NCBI GenBank assembly: GCA_937961455.1
Contig: CALGNN010000028.1
Span: forward strand, 1-62,559
DNA: 62,559 nucleotides
Source of the DNA: an uncultured Saprospiraceae bacterium
GTDB lineage: Bacteria > Bacteroidota > Bacteroidia > Chitinophagales > Saprospiraceae
Direction: 5' to 3'
Below are positions 25,304-36,300 of this stretch, one piece after another. A program made the position numbers and the translations under genes. Below the pieces are notes generated by a model that saw only the letters and a program-made list of their open reading frames with translations, did no database searches and was not told where the DNA came from. Each line of letters begins with the position of its first letter. Within the stretch, counting starts at the first letter, position 1.

Positions 25304-25384
25304 GCAAAAGTGCATAATCTTTCATTAAGCTAGTCGAAAGTATTTAATATGAAAAAATGGAAAGTCAGCTTGACTTTCCATTTT
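25304..25384 (+). ncRNA. Candidate short RNA upstream of glnA
   Basis: Between msrAB (minus) and glnA (plus) there are 539 bp with no ORF. A TAnnTTTG box at 25290 and a perfect 14-bp hairpin at 25354-25384 frame a stretch of about 80 nt. No plus-strand gene upstream needs that terminator, so a small RNA is the simplest reading. The exact ends are guesses. Confidence 0.35.
25354..25384. terminator. Perfect hairpin terminator, first of two
   Basis: AAAATGGAAAGTCA (25354-25367) pairs perfectly with TGACTTTCCATTTT (25371-25384) around GCT. It is flanked by A and T runs and so could work in both directions. Confidence 0.7.
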
Positions 25385-25424
25385 AATTTAAACTTCATAA
25401 TTATTTCATGTTGATTCGACATTT

Positions 25425-25454
25425 AAAAGCCAGGAATATTCTTGACTTTTTTTT
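25425..25454 (+). terminator. Second terminator upstream of glnA
   Basis: AAAAG-C-CAGGAA (25425-25436) pairs with TTCTTG-A-CTTTT with one mismatch and one wobble, followed by T8. It lies 41 bp after the first terminator and about 100 bp before glnA. It may end a second short RNA or attenuate glnA read-through. Confidence 0.5.
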
Positions 25455-25550
25455 GTAGAATGTATATGAAAAATTCATATATATCTTATGACTATATTAT
25501 TTTTGTAATTAATTTTTACTAATATCTTAAACCAACAAATTCCTTGAGTA

Positions 25551-26567
25551 ATGTCTAGAGTTAAATTAGAGTACATATGGCTTGATGGTGGCGAGCCAAC
25601 TCAAATGATGAGGAGTAAAACCAAAGTCATTGATGAGTCAAAATTTTCTACCGATGCTTCAAAACTTCCTATGTGGTCATTTGATGGATCATCAACAAAT
25701 CAAGCACCTGGGAATTCATCAGACTGCCTTTTAAAACCTGTTCGTGTATTTACAGATCCAGCAAGAAAAAATGGATACTTAGTTATTTGTGAAGTTATGA
25801 ATGCAGACGGGACTCCACATGTTACAAATGGAAGAGCTACCATTGATGATGATGATGCAGATTTTTGGTTTGGTTTTGAGCAAGAATACACACTTTGGGA
25901 TGTTGATCATCACACGCCACTTGGATTTCCAGCTAGTGGATACTATCCTCCTCCACAAGGACCTTACTACTGTTCAGTAGGTACTGAATTTGCTGTAGGA
26001 AGAGAACTTGTAGAAAGACATCTTGATCTATGTATTGCTGCTGATATTAATATTGAAGGCATCAATGCTGAAGTTTTAAAAGGACAATGGGAATATCAAA
26101 TTTTTGCCAAAGGAGCAAAAGAAGCAGGAGATCAAGTATGGGCAGCAAGATACTTGATGGAAAGAGTAGGTGAAGAATTTGGCGTAAGAATTAATCTCCA
26201 TCCTAAGCCGGTAGATGGTGACTGGAATGGATCAGGTATGCATGCGAATTTTTCAAATACAGATCTAAGAGAATCAGGAAAGAAAGAAGTGTTTGAAGCA
26301 ATCTGTGAGAAGTTTTCACCACAGGAAAGAATAGATGCAGCAATTGCCGTATATGGTGCTGATAATGAAAAACGATTGACAGGTTTGCATGAGACTCAAT
26401 CCATAGATAAATTTTCTTATGGCGTATCGGATAGAGGAGCTTCAATTAGAATTCCTATTGCGGTGCCGGAAAATGATTGGAAAGGATGGTTGGAAGACAG
26501 AAGACCAGCCTCTAATGCGGATCCATATAAAGTAGCTTCTATGATAATAAAGACGGTAAAATCATAA
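25551..26567 (+). CDS. glnA: Glutamine synthetase, type II (eukaryote-like)
   Basis: 338 residues, the short GSII form rather than the roughly 450-residue type I or 720-residue type III. Signatures: the beta-grasp N-terminus with WSFDGSST, the FGFEQEYTL metal motif, an HPKPV--DWNGSGMH-NFS segment and the RGASIRIP motif near the end. It makes glutamine from glutamate, ammonia and ATP. Monocistronic: a terminator hairpin follows and candidate sRNA terminators lie upstream. TATTTTTG at 25498-25505 is a possible -7 box. Confidence 0.95.
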   Translation: MSRVKLEYIWLDGGEPTQMMRSKTKVIDESKFSTDASKLPMWSFDGSSTNQAPGNSSDCLLKPVRVFTDPARKNGYLVICEVMNADGTPHVTNGRATIDDDDADFWFGFEQEYTLWDVDHHTPLGFPASGYYPPPQGPYYCSVGTEFAVGRELVERHLDLCIAADINIEGINAEVLKGQWEYQIFAKGAKEAGDQVWAARYLMERVGEEFGVRINLHPKPVDGDWNGSGMHANFSNTDLRESGKKEVFEAICEKFSPQERIDAAIAVYGADNEKRLTGLHETQSIDKFSYGVSDRGASIRIPIAVPENDWKGWLEDRRPASNADPYKVASMIIKTVKS

Positions 26568-26601
26568 TTGCGACTAAAGATATTTTGAACATACCACTGA
26601 G

Positions 26602-26639
26602 AAAAAAAGCCAACTTTTAATAAAAGTTGGCTTTTTTTA
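26602..26639. terminator. Bidirectional terminator after glnA
   Basis: AAAAAAAGCCAACTTTTA (from 26602) pairs with TAAAAGTTGGCTTTTTTT around a very short loop. Long A and T ends suit termination of both convergent genes (glnA and the CAP gene). Confidence 0.85.
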
Positions 26640-26661
26640 TTGCTACTATTTTTTTATTGCA

Positions 26662-27780
26662 CTAAGGCGTTCCCGTCCAAACACAATCTCCAATTTCCGC
26701 AATGAATGATCCTCCTTGTTGAACAGAAAAATTTGGGTGAAGAATGATTTGATCTCCAGAGATAAACCAAACCAAGCCTGAATTATCGACGGTTTTAGAA
26801 GACTCAACAAGAACTGTGGCTTGATGTATTTGATCAGGGATGGGAGAAGTTGTGACATTTAAAGTTGTGGTACAAGGCGTACAAGTAGTGCATTGATAAT
26901 TACATGCTTCACTTTGAGAGACTGGATCTATCAAATCAATGATTAAAATATCAGCATGATCAGAGCCTTGCCAAGGACCTCCGCTTGCGATGCCAATCCC
27001 TAAGTAGCCTTCTTCACCTGGATATCCATAGTCATCAATTAAGCCCCAAGGATCAAATGAATGAGCGGTAAGATCATCGTCTTGCAAAAGAATGAATTCT
27101 CGAGACCCGGAACTTCCATTATAGGTCATTTTATACACCATTCTTGGAACATAGTAAGTTGCTACGATTGTATCAGTTGTAATGCCATTCCATGTAGAGT
27201 ATACCCGATTTTCAACTCTGGGAATATGCTGATGACAACAGTCAGGTATGGTGCCAAGAATATTGGTACAGCCTGTCCCTCCTATTGATGGGTCATCATC
27301 AATTCTTGATTCCGCAGTCCCATTTGCATTACCACCAATAGCATTATTAGCTAGCAGGAAATCTGCATAATCCTGTGCAACTTGATCGAGTGCTGCATCC
27401 ACTCCAATAAAGGTCCATCCTTTTACCGCTCCATTGCCGTAGTCGATACCTTCTCTTGAGCTTCTTTCATTATTGATAAGAAATAGAAATTTTTCATCTA
27501 TACTCATATTATCCCAAACTGTCTGAGAAGGTAAAACTAAATCAGCTATTGCTCCATTACCTAATCCTAATTGAGCCTCTTCTTGTCGTCGAGCATTATT
27601 AAAGCCCTGAGCTATAATTGTCAAATCTGCCCAAGATTGTTGATTCCCAGATGTTCCAGCATCTTCGTCATAAGGTATTGTAGCTGATAAATTTGCTGGG
27701 GATTGCGCTTGTACACCTGAGACTAATAAAATAAAGAGGGATACGAGAAGGGGAAACCTTTTGTAAGTTTTCATTGCCAT
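26662..27780 (-). CDS. Secreted CAP/SCP-domain protein
   Basis: 372 residues from the ATG at 27780 (27774 also possible). A longer reading adds thirty residues before a good signal peptide (LLVSLFILLVSGVQAQ). A CAP-like domain covers about 85-280: FLFLINNERSSR, LDQVAQDYADFL and a GYLGIGIA segment. A Cys-rich patch (CNYQCTTCTPC) leads to a C-terminal module with the pattern SGDQIILHPNFSVQQGGSF, common at the ends of secreted Bacteroidota proteins. CAP proteins are extracellular; their activity here is unknown. Confidence 0.8.
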   Translation of the reverse strand: MAMKTYKRFPLLVSLFILLVSGVQAQSPANLSATIPYDEDAGTSGNQQSWADLTIIAQGFNNARRQEEAQLGLGNGAIADLVLPSQTVWDNMSIDEKFLFLINNERSSREGIDYGNGAVKGWTFIGVDAALDQVAQDYADFLLANNAIGGNANGTAESRIDDDPSIGGTGCTNILGTIPDCCHQHIPRVENRVYSTWNGITTDTIVATYYVPRMVYKMTYNGSSGSREFILLQDDDLTAHSFDPWGLIDDYGYPGEEGYLGIGIASGGPWQGSDHADILIIDLIDPVSQSEACNYQCTTCTPCTTTLNVTTSPIPDQIHQATVLVESSKTVDNSGLVWFISGDQIILHPNFSVQQGGSFIAEIGDCVWTGTP

Positions 27781-27960
27781 TTTCAATAAGTTTAAAGGAT
27801 GCGAATTGCTAGTTATGGGAAGCTGATCTAAGTTAGGAAAAAAAATGGATTGATCTGTTAACAAAAACATGGTATCCGAAATTCTTATTAGTACTATTTA
27901 AGTAAAACCCTATGATTCCGTAACAAATAGCTTTAAGCTTTCAACAATTAGCATAAAATA

Positions 27961-27991
27961 TTGGGAGATATCATTGAAAAGTATATTTTTG
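27961..27991 (+). promoter_or_regulatory. Promoter of initiator tRNA-Met
   Basis: TTG (27961-27963), a 20-bp spacer and TATTTTTG (27984-27991) match the Bacteroidota -33/-7 pattern exactly. Transcription would start a few bases before the tRNA at 28003. Confidence 0.7.
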
Positions 27992-28002
27992 CAATCCAAT
28001 AT

Positions 28003-28075
<73 letters not shown>

Positions 28076-28080
28076 CAAAG

Positions 28081-28120
28081 AGCCTTGTAAGTCATAGATT
28101 TGCAAGGCTTTATTTTTTTT
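28081..28120 (+). terminator. Terminator after tRNA-fMet
   Basis: AGCCTTG (28081-28087) pairs with CAAGGCT (28103-28109), followed by TATTTTTTTT. Confidence 0.75.
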
Positions 28121-28213
28121 AGCCCTCTTGTTAGTTCTTTACATTACATCAATTCTATTAAATTTATGCTTTGCTAATTGATTATTTCTCATGGCTATTT
28201 TCTGCAATAATTT

Positions 28214-29578
28214 ATGATTCAAGATAATATTCACCTCCTGCATAGATCTAGCTTTGGATTAACGGTTGATGATTTTCATCTCGCAAAAAAGTACCATTTG
28301 ACCGAATTGGTTGATCATATAATCCAGACATCAAATACACAAGTAGACCTACCTGTTAATATCAATTTCAGAAAAAAGTTATTACAAAGCACCAAGGGTA
28401 AAAGAGTACAGCATCGATTAGAAAAAAGAGAAATTACCATGCGATGGCTTAACCAAATGGCTTTTGCCAAAGAGCAACTTAGAGAAAAAATGGGACTCTT
28501 TTGGCATGACCATTTTCCAGTAAATATAGAAGAACCAGAAGCCAATATCTCTTATGTAAATCAAATACGATACCATGCACTTGGCAAATTTGGAGATCTA
28601 ATAAAAGCGGTCTCTAAAGAAAAGGCTATGATCAAATATTTGCATCTCCATAAAAATGTAAAGGATCAACCCAATGAGAATTTTGCTCGAGAGCTGTTAG
28701 AACTTTTTACGCTTGGCATAGATAACTATACAGAGGATGACATTGTTGAAATTGCAAGAGCTTTTACTGGTTGGACCATTGTAGGTGCAGCAAAATTTAA
28801 GATTAGACCAAGATTTCATGATAAAGGTGTAAAAACCATTTTTGGTCAAAAAGGCAATTTTAATGGAGAGGATGTTTTGGATCTTGTTTTAGAAAACAGG
28901 AAAACGAGCATCTATATAACAAAAAAAATATGGACCTATTTTTCCGGGAATGCGATTTCAAAACCACTATTAAAAAAGCTTTCTTCAGATTTTTACGCTG
29001 ATGATTATCATATTGGAAACTTAATCAAAAAGATCTTTCTTTCACCTGAATTTTACCAGGAAGAAAATAAACACAATAGAATAAAGTCTCCAACTAATTT
29101 ATTGGTGAGTCATCTACGATTATGTCAACTTACATTGAAAGTGCCTGCGTTTGTAAATCAAATGCAAATTAAAATGGGTCAGGTTTTACTTGTCCCACCC
29201 AATGTATCCGGTTGGACTCAAGGTACTTCTTGGATCGATTTAAATAATGTTTACTTTAGACTTGAATTAGGATCCTATCTACTAAATAACACAGGCTTAA
29301 AAATTAAAAAAGCAGTCTTAAGCCTTGAAGGAGATGAAGAAGATTCTTATAAAAGCACTAAAGCTTCTTTTAATTTTTCATTAGATCAACTTGAGACATT
29401 TTACAAAGAACATTTAAGAAATGACGATTCTTATCTAATGTTACTATTATACAATAAGCAACACGCTCACTTGCAACCCCTTCTCGATTTGTTATCATTT
29501 AAATATCAAAAGAAGTTGATAACATTTCAAAATGTATATGAGACTTTATCAGCTCAGCCAGAATTTCAACTCAATTAA
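28214..29578 (+). CDS. DUF1800 family protein
   Basis: 454 residues. Family features: the LLHRSSFGLT start, MGLFWHDHFPV near 97, an ENFARELLELFTLG segment, EIARAFTGWTI, and VPPNVSGWTQG-SWID near 337. The role is unknown, but the DUF1800/DUF1501 pair is often co-encoded and predicted to be exported. I see no signal peptide here. The DUF1501 partner starts 4 bp downstream. Confidence 0.92.
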   Translation: MIQDNIHLLHRSSFGLTVDDFHLAKKYHLTELVDHIIQTSNTQVDLPVNINFRKKLLQSTKGKRVQHRLEKREITMRWLNQMAFAKEQLREKMGLFWHDHFPVNIEEPEANISYVNQIRYHALGKFGDLIKAVSKEKAMIKYLHLHKNVKDQPNENFARELLELFTLGIDNYTEDDIVEIARAFTGWTIVGAAKFKIRPRFHDKGVKTIFGQKGNFNGEDVLDLVLENRKTSIYITKKIWTYFSGNAISKPLLKKLSSDFYADDYHIGNLIKKIFLSPEFYQEENKHNRIKSPTNLLVSHLRLCQLTLKVPAFVNQMQIKMGQVLLVPPNVSGWTQGTSWIDLNNVYFRLELGSYLLNNTGLKIKKAVLSLEGDEEDSYKSTKASFNFSLDQLETFYKEHLRNDDSYLMLLLYNKQHAHLQPLLDLLSFKYQKKLITFQNVYETLSAQPEFQLN

Positions 29579-29581
29579 CAT

Positions 29582-30706
29582 ATGCAAAGGGACAGAAAAC
29601 TTATTATCATTCAATGGACCGGAGGCAATGATGGACTTAATACCTTTGTCCCAATTGAGAATGATATTTATTATAAGGCAAGGCCAAAATTGCACCTCAA
29701 GAAATCTCAAGTGTTGTCTTTGAATGACTTGTATGGATTTAATCCACAATTGAAATTTCTACATCAATTATATCAACAAGGACAACTCAGCATCGTCAAC
29801 AATGTTGGTTACCCTAATGCCACAAGATCCCATTTTCATGCTATGGATATTTGGCAATCTGGCATCGTCAAAAATGACAAAAAATTAACAGGTTGGCTTG
29901 GCAGGTATCTTGACAAACATCAAGCATATTTCCCTAATAAAGTCGGTGCCATAGAAACGAGTAGTATATTATCGACTGGCCTCAATGGAAATGAAACTAG
30001 TGGAATTTGCATTGATAATTTTTCACAAATGTGGTCACAATTGCAAAATCCTTTGTTCTCGAAAATTTTAGAACGTCTGCCCATTGTAAATGAGCATTCC
30101 AGTGAAGGACTTCAACATATCTACCAAAAAATACATGAAGGTATTAATGGTATCGAGTATTTACATAAAATGCATCACAAAAGTGCCAAAGCCATAAAGC
30201 CTAATAAATCTGAACTATCCCAAGACTTGAATTTCATAGCTGAATTAATAATAGCTCAAGCAGAGACACAAATATTCTATGTTTCTTTTGGTTCATTTGA
30301 CACGCATGCGAATCAGCAAAAACACCATGAAAAATTGTTGCGAAAATTTAATTCATCTTTCAAAGAATTTATCAATCGACTAAAAACTCATAATGCTTTC
30401 AAAGATGTATGCATCTTAATATTTTCAGAATTTGGTAGAAGAGTTCAAGAAAATGGAAGCTTAGGGACTGACCATGGACAAGCAAATAATCTTTATGTGG
30501 TAAGTGATCACCTTAATCAAGCTGGTATTTATAATGAACTTGATCATCTCTCTGCGCTTCAAGATGGTGATATTCCTTTTGAAATAGATTTCAGACAAGT
30601 TTATGCTAGCATTCTTGAAGACTGGCTGGCCGTAAACAGTGAAAGCATACTCTATCAAAAATTTAAAAAATTAGACATATTCAATAGTGCTAAAATCTTG
30701 ACATAA
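29582..30706 (+). CDS. DUF1501 family protein
   Basis: 374 residues of the alkaline-phosphatase/sulfatase-like DUF1501 group. QWTGGNDGLNTFVP near the start, an NVGYPNATRSHFHAMDIWQSG segment, GSFDTHANQ near 240 and SEFGRRVQENGSLGTDHGQANN are diagnostic. The His/Asp residues could form a metal site. It starts 4 bp after the DUF1800 gene, so the two are surely co-transcribed. No Tat or Sec signal is visible at this start. Confidence 0.92.
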   Translation: MQRDRKLIIIQWTGGNDGLNTFVPIENDIYYKARPKLHLKKSQVLSLNDLYGFNPQLKFLHQLYQQGQLSIVNNVGYPNATRSHFHAMDIWQSGIVKNDKKLTGWLGRYLDKHQAYFPNKVGAIETSSILSTGLNGNETSGICIDNFSQMWSQLQNPLFSKILERLPIVNEHSSEGLQHIYQKIHEGINGIEYLHKMHHKSAKAIKPNKSELSQDLNFIAELIIAQAETQIFYVSFGSFDTHANQQKHHEKLLRKFNSSFKEFINRLKTHNAFKDVCILIFSEFGRRVQENGSLGTDHGQANNLYVVSDHLNQAGIYNELDHLSALQDGDIPFEIDFRQVYASILEDWLAVNSESILYQKFKKLDIFNSAKILT

Positions 30707-30781
30707 GCATTATTTCCAGCATGAAATTTGCTGTAAAAAACATATCCAACTTGAGTGATTTTTTTTATTTAATGCAATTAA

Positions 30782-32065
30782 ATGAATTCATTCGACAATC
30801 ATTCTGTAAGTCTACTAGCACTCATAAGCTTTATCTTGTTGCTCCTTCTTGCTTATGCAATTTTCAAATTATTATTAAAAAATAAATCTGAGCAAATCGC
30901 ACTTTTTAAGCAAGAAAATCAAATACTCCAAACAGAATTAATTCAAGAACGCTCTTTGTTAAGTGAGACTAAACTCTTCAACCTTCAATTAGAAAAAGAA
31001 AATGCGGTTTTAGAAACCCAATATAAAAACCTCAAATCGAGTATAGAAAAACAGACAAATGATGACAAACGAGCAGTGGAAAAATTTGAAAATATTGCCA
31101 ATAAAATATTAGAACAAAAGTCTAAGAGTTTTGATATTCAACAACAAAAAGGGATTAGCCACTTATTAAATCCTTTGAAAGAAAGACTTGAAAAATTTGA
31201 GCATAAAATTGAAAAAACGCATCTTGCCTCGATTGAAAAACATGTTGCATTAAAAGAACAAATTGCACATCTATCTCAAATGAATAAGAAAATTTCAGAT
31301 GAGACCATTAATTTAACTAAAGCATTAAAGGGAGATAATAAGCAACAAGGGAATTGGGGCGAAATGATTCTGGAGTCGATTCTCTCTAAATCTGGATTAG
31401 AAAAAGATAGAGAATATACGCTTCAACAAAACTGTAAGACTCAAGCTGGCAAAAAAGACAAAAGACCTGATGTCATCATTCATCTTCCAAAGAATAAAAA
31501 ACTCATCATAGACTCCAAAGTCTCATTGAGTGCATACGAGCGTTTTGTAAATGCAGAAGATCAGGAGCAAGGTACACAAGCTTTGAAAGCACACTGTTTA
31601 TCGATCCAAAAACACATTGATGAGCTTTCTGAAAAAGCTTATCATGATATTTATACTATGGCTTCTCCAGATTTTGTATTGCTATTTATTCCAATAGATC
31701 AAGCTTTCTCTTCATCCTTAAAACTGAGACCTGATTTTTATCAGTACGCATTTGATAAAAACATCGTAATCGTCACTCCCGCTACTTTATTGGCTTCTTT
31801 AAAAACTGTGGAAACCATGTGGCGCAATGAAAAACAACAAAAATATGCGATTGAAATTGCTTTAGAAGCTGGTAAGATGTATGACAAATTTGCTGCCTTT
31901 GTTAGCGATATGAAAAACTTAGGCACTCGTATTGATCAGACTAAAGTCGCTTGGGACAATTCTATGAATAAACTCACAAATGGACGAGGGGATTTAATAT
32001 CTCGAGCTGAAAAATTGAGAAAACTCGGAGCTAAGGCACAAAAGAAAATCACAGTTAAAAATTAA
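30782..32065 (+). CDS. rmuC: RmuC-family DNA recombination protein
   Basis: 427 residues. An N-terminal TM helix (about 9-31), a long coiled coil (about 35-130), then the RmuC nuclease-like domain: GNWGEMILESIL, RPDVIIHLPKNKKLIIDSKVS-SAYE, and a C-terminal helical part with LVTP-like IVTPATLLASLKTV and W-NEKQQKYA. RmuC limits DNA inversions at short inverted repeats and is predicted to be a membrane-tethered nuclease. Its last 11 bp overlap the convergent histidine kinase gene. Confidence 0.95.
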   Translation: MNSFDNHSVSLLALISFILLLLLAYAIFKLLLKNKSEQIALFKQENQILQTELIQERSLLSETKLFNLQLEKENAVLETQYKNLKSSIEKQTNDDKRAVEKFENIANKILEQKSKSFDIQQQKGISHLLNPLKERLEKFEHKIEKTHLASIEKHVALKEQIAHLSQMNKKISDETINLTKALKGDNKQQGNWGEMILESILSKSGLEKDREYTLQQNCKTQAGKKDKRPDVIIHLPKNKKLIIDSKVSLSAYERFVNAEDQEQGTQALKAHCLSIQKHIDELSEKAYHDIYTMASPDFVLLFIPIDQAFSSSLKLRPDFYQYAFDKNIVIVTPATLLASLKTVETMWRNEKQQKYAIEIALEAGKMYDKFAAFVSDMKNLGTRIDQTKVAWDNSMNKLTNGRGDLISRAEKLRKLGAKAQKKITVKN

Positions 32066-33101
32066 CATCCGTACCTGTAAGGGCGGAAATTTCTGGAGCA
32101 TAGGTAGGAAGGCTTACATAAAAAGTACTACCGTAACCAGGTTCAGATTCAAGCCAAATATCGCCATTCATTTGTTCTACAATCTCCTTACAATTGGCAA
32201 GGCCTATTCCTGCTCCTTTGTACACATCGTTTGAATGTAATCTTTCAAAAGGATTGAAAATTTTGGTATGATATTTTTTATCAATACCAATTCCATTGTC
32301 ATTAATTGCTATTATGGTTTTTCCATACTCCTTTTTAAACTTTACTTGTATTTTTGGTTCCTCACTGATGTTATATTTTATCGCATTATCAATAAGGTTT
32401 TGAAAAAGGAGCCCCAGTTTTTGTTTGTCTGCATATACCGTCCCAAAATTATTGCTCATATATATTTTGGCGTTTTTCTTTTCTAAGTCTGTGAATAGCC
32501 TTGTTTGGATTAAATTAAATACTTCTTCTAAATCTATATTCTCAAAACTATCTTCTGGATTTAATTCCATAATCTTTGAGTGATCCAGCAATTGCTCCAC
32601 CAAGTTTGAAGTATCATTTACACTCTCAATTATTAGATTGAGATATTTCATGCCATCTACATTTAAAGAATCCGGCATTTTAGCTTTTAACAAAGTGGCA
32701 AAACTTCCAATATTTCTTAATGGTGACTTCAAATCATGAGACAACATCTTAGTGTATAGATCAAGCTCTTTGTTTTTCTTATTCAAAAGTTTATTGGTAT
32801 CTGTAGCTTCAATTAATTTTTTCATGGTAGAAAAACTGATGATCGTAACAAATAGCACAAATACTGATCCACTGAATAAAATCAGAGCTGTTAAATTTTC
32901 AAATAATTCTTTACGGTCAAATACAAATAGATAAATGGCGAATGCATAAAAAAGCATAAAACCAATTACCATCCCATAGAGCAACTTCCATTGCTTTTGC
33001 AAAGCATGGCTGTTTAGGAGTTTTATAAGCTTATCCGAAAAACTTAATGATAAGCCTAAGAGTATGATTCCTAGTGAAAAAAATATTATGGGGACATTCA
33101 T
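32055..33101 (-). CDS. Membrane sensor histidine kinase
   Basis: 348 residues. Three TM helices in the first 90 residues, a short coiled linker (about 95-115), a HisKA domain with SHDLKSPLRN (His122) and an HATPase domain with NLIDNAIKYN, NDNGIGI and a GAGIGLANC G2 box. There is no sensory domain outside the membrane, so it likely senses through its TM region or a partner. No response regulator gene is adjacent, so it is an orphan kinase. Confidence 0.92.
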   Translation of the reverse strand: MNVPIIFFSLGIILLGLSLSFSDKLIKLLNSHALQKQWKLLYGMVIGFMLFYAFAIYLFVFDRKELFENLTALILFSGSVFVLFVTIISFSTMKKLIEATDTNKLLNKKNKELDLYTKMLSHDLKSPLRNIGSFATLLKAKMPDSLNVDGMKYLNLIIESVNDTSNLVEQLLDHSKIMELNPEDSFENIDLEEVFNLIQTRLFTDLEKKNAKIYMSNNFGTVYADKQKLGLLFQNLIDNAIKYNISEEPKIQVKFKKEYGKTIIAINDNGIGIDKKYHTKIFNPFERLHSNDVYKGAGIGLANCKEIVEQMNGDIWLESEPGYGSTFYVSLPTYAPEISALTGTDVNF

Positions 33102-33353
33102 AATTCTCTAAAAAGTTTCGACAATGTTTTAATGCCAGCTCTGCAGTATTTGTTCGTGAGAAATTGATGATTCATGCTTATTTAATCTTTATTTTTTCAT
33201 TTGCAAATGAATTGAAATTTGAGATTTTCATTTATTTCATTCTAATCACATAAGTTTTTGGTTATCAGCATGTTTAAAGCCCTTAAAAATCAATCAAAAA
33301 CCCGCGAACAAGAAGACTAAATATCATCTTCTTAGTAATAGAAACTCTTTACT

Positions 33354-36300
33354 TTGTCTATTAACACTTCAAAATATTTCTACGCAGCTATTGCGCTTGG
33401 TTTGGTATTTCATGGTGTATGTATATTTTTCACTTTTGATAAGACCTATGATGCCTTTGTGCATATGTTTTTTGCAAGTCACTATGCTGAATCATGGTTT
33501 GAAAGCTGGAATTATAAATGGTACACTGGATTCACGATTACCAGTTATCCCCCTTTAGTACATCAAATCATTGCGCTTTTATCAAAAGTATTCGGATTAA
33601 AACTTTCCTTCATTCTTTGGGGAGCTATAGTGTCTGTATTATTTGTTAGAGGGGCTTTTCATTTTTCTAAAATTTGGGTCTCCGAACAAGCGGCGCTTGT
33701 TGCTGCTTTTGCTGCAGTTTTCAGTTTTTCATTTGTAGAAGCTTTACACGTTTTTGGTCAACTACCCAGTCTTACAGGAGCAAGCTTTCTATTAAATGCT
33801 TGTCCAGAGATTCATAAATGGTTTGTAAAAAGGAAATTTAGCCACTTTCTAATGGCGATAGGATTCCTGTCTCTGACGACTGCTGCTCACCATGTAACTA
33901 CAATCTTTGGGATGGTCTTTTTTGTACTCCCTGTAATGGCAACAGCTATTATGGATCGAGTCGCCATAAATAATAAGACTTATCGATTTTCATTAAAAGA
34001 CTTTTTACTAGAAATCAAGAAAAACCTTCCCACGGCTATTATTTTTGGAGTACTCGTAATTTTCTTAGTCGCCATCATTTTATTTCCATATTGGTACTGG
34101 TCGAAAACCGACCCCATTACACAAATCCCGATCCCACATGGATCTAGAGGTAATTTTTTTGAAGAGCTCAACTTGGGTATTGTATTTTTTCTAATCCCTT
34201 GGGCCTTGATGCTGCTAGCCTTGCCCTATTTTGTATTTAGACTTTTTAAAAGGAGAAATATATTCCTTGGCTTATCTTTTTCCTTACTATTCGTATTGGG
34301 AACTGGTGGAACTACTCCCATACCTAAGATGCTTTTAGGAGAAACGGCATTCAATATTCTGACCCTTGATAGGTTCACTTTCTGGGCGACACTCATTGCA
34401 ATTCCTTTTTGGGGAGAATTCCTTTTAAGTTTTTTCAAAGGAAATATAAAAGAAGGCTTGATAAAAAGTATCGGTGTAAGCGGTCAAAAACTGATCAGTC
34501 TTGTATCAGTAATTTGTTTTATACTATCGATCATTTTCATTATCAACTTAAATTATTTTAAACCTTTACAGCCCAAATCGATCGACATAAAACCCATTGC
34601 CAACTTCTTGAATAGTGACCAACACAATGAATGGAGGTATCTCACTTTAGGATTTGGAGATCAGATGGCATGGTTATCTGCGAATACAGATGCTTATACG
34701 GTTGATGGTAATTATCATTCAGTAAGAAGGTTGCCTGAACTTACATCAAGAGCGGTTGAGCGAATTGAAAACTCAAAATATTTAGGCTTGGAAGGCCTCG
34801 GAGCACTCCAACAATTTTTAACTGTCCCCAACAAATACAATCTGAAATACATTTTCTCTAATGATAAATTTTATGAACCCTTATTATTCTTTAGTGGTTG
34901 GAACAAAATTAATCAACTAGAAAACAACATCATCGTTTGGGAAAGACCGGACGTCCCTAAACTCTCTCCTATTCTACCCAAAAAATCCATTCCAAAATAT
35001 CAAAGTTTCATGTGGGGAACCCTTCCCTTGGCTAGTTTTATCATAACCATTCTCATCTATCTTATAACATTGAAAAGAAGGAATACTTTAGAAGAGCATT
35101 TTAATGCGCTCAATGATTATAAAAATATTGACCTTGGAAATACACGTAAATTCCTTTATGTTTTATTAGCCATTTGGGCCATCCTTCTGTCCATAACTTT
35201 TATAAGCACAAGCAGTGTTGATTTTTATAAATCACAAAAACAAATAAGTCCAGAAAATTGCATACTCAATTATTTCAAAGCGCTAGACTTAAAAGATTTT
35301 GATATCGCTCATGGATTTTTTAATCCTGACACAAGACCAAGTATTGATCAGTACAGACTTGAATTATCATTGGAAGATGGAATTTTGGCTTCTTTCGCAA
35401 AACTGGACAGCTTGGATAAAAAAATAGAGATGATCAGTGATACAGAAGCCAAAGCAAAAATATCAGCCTATTGGATTACCAGTCTCATGGCTTACACATC
35501 AGAACATCAGTTTGATTTAAGTAAGATTAATGGCAAGTGGTACATTGAACCTAAGGAGTTTGAAAAATTTATCCCAGCTGATAAATTTATTTCAAAACCC
35601 AGCATTGATTACTATCAGCATGGCCGACGTAAAGCTGTACCTAATAAAACTTTCAAGGAGGATATTCTTGACAGACCTAATGTATTTATAACTGATGCAA
35701 GTCTCGTAAAAAAAGATCAACATTATTCGATTGTAGGACAAATAAAAAACATCGATAATGTGCCAGCTTACTTGAGTATAGAGGCCATACTTTATAATGA
35801 TAAAGGCGAAGAGATCACTCGATATAATGCGAAAGATGCATTTAAAAATCATCTTTCACCCAAAGAATTTACGCCTTTCAGAATAGATTTTGAATCGATC
35901 GCACAAACAGGAGATTTAGGCGATCATCAGTTCAACCCTGATCAGATGATACAATTTGAAACTAAAGATTCAATCGTAAGTTTTTCCCTATTCATTAAAA
36001 GTATGGTGAGTAGCCAATCATCATATAAAAACATTGGCATTCAGAATCTACTTTTAAATGAGTCTAGTGAATTACTTGGAGAATTACACAATTATGGAAC
36101 AGACGAAATAAATATTCCACAAATCTTAGTTAGCTACTATGATGAAAATTCAGACTTATTCTGGGTGGATAAGGTGTATTATCCTATCGGGATTAGACCA
36201 CAAAGAAAAAAATCATTCTCATATAAAATCTCATCAGATGAATCTATAGATATCATCCTAAAAGGAGGCCGAGACAATTTGTTTGTAAATGGTGTGGCAA

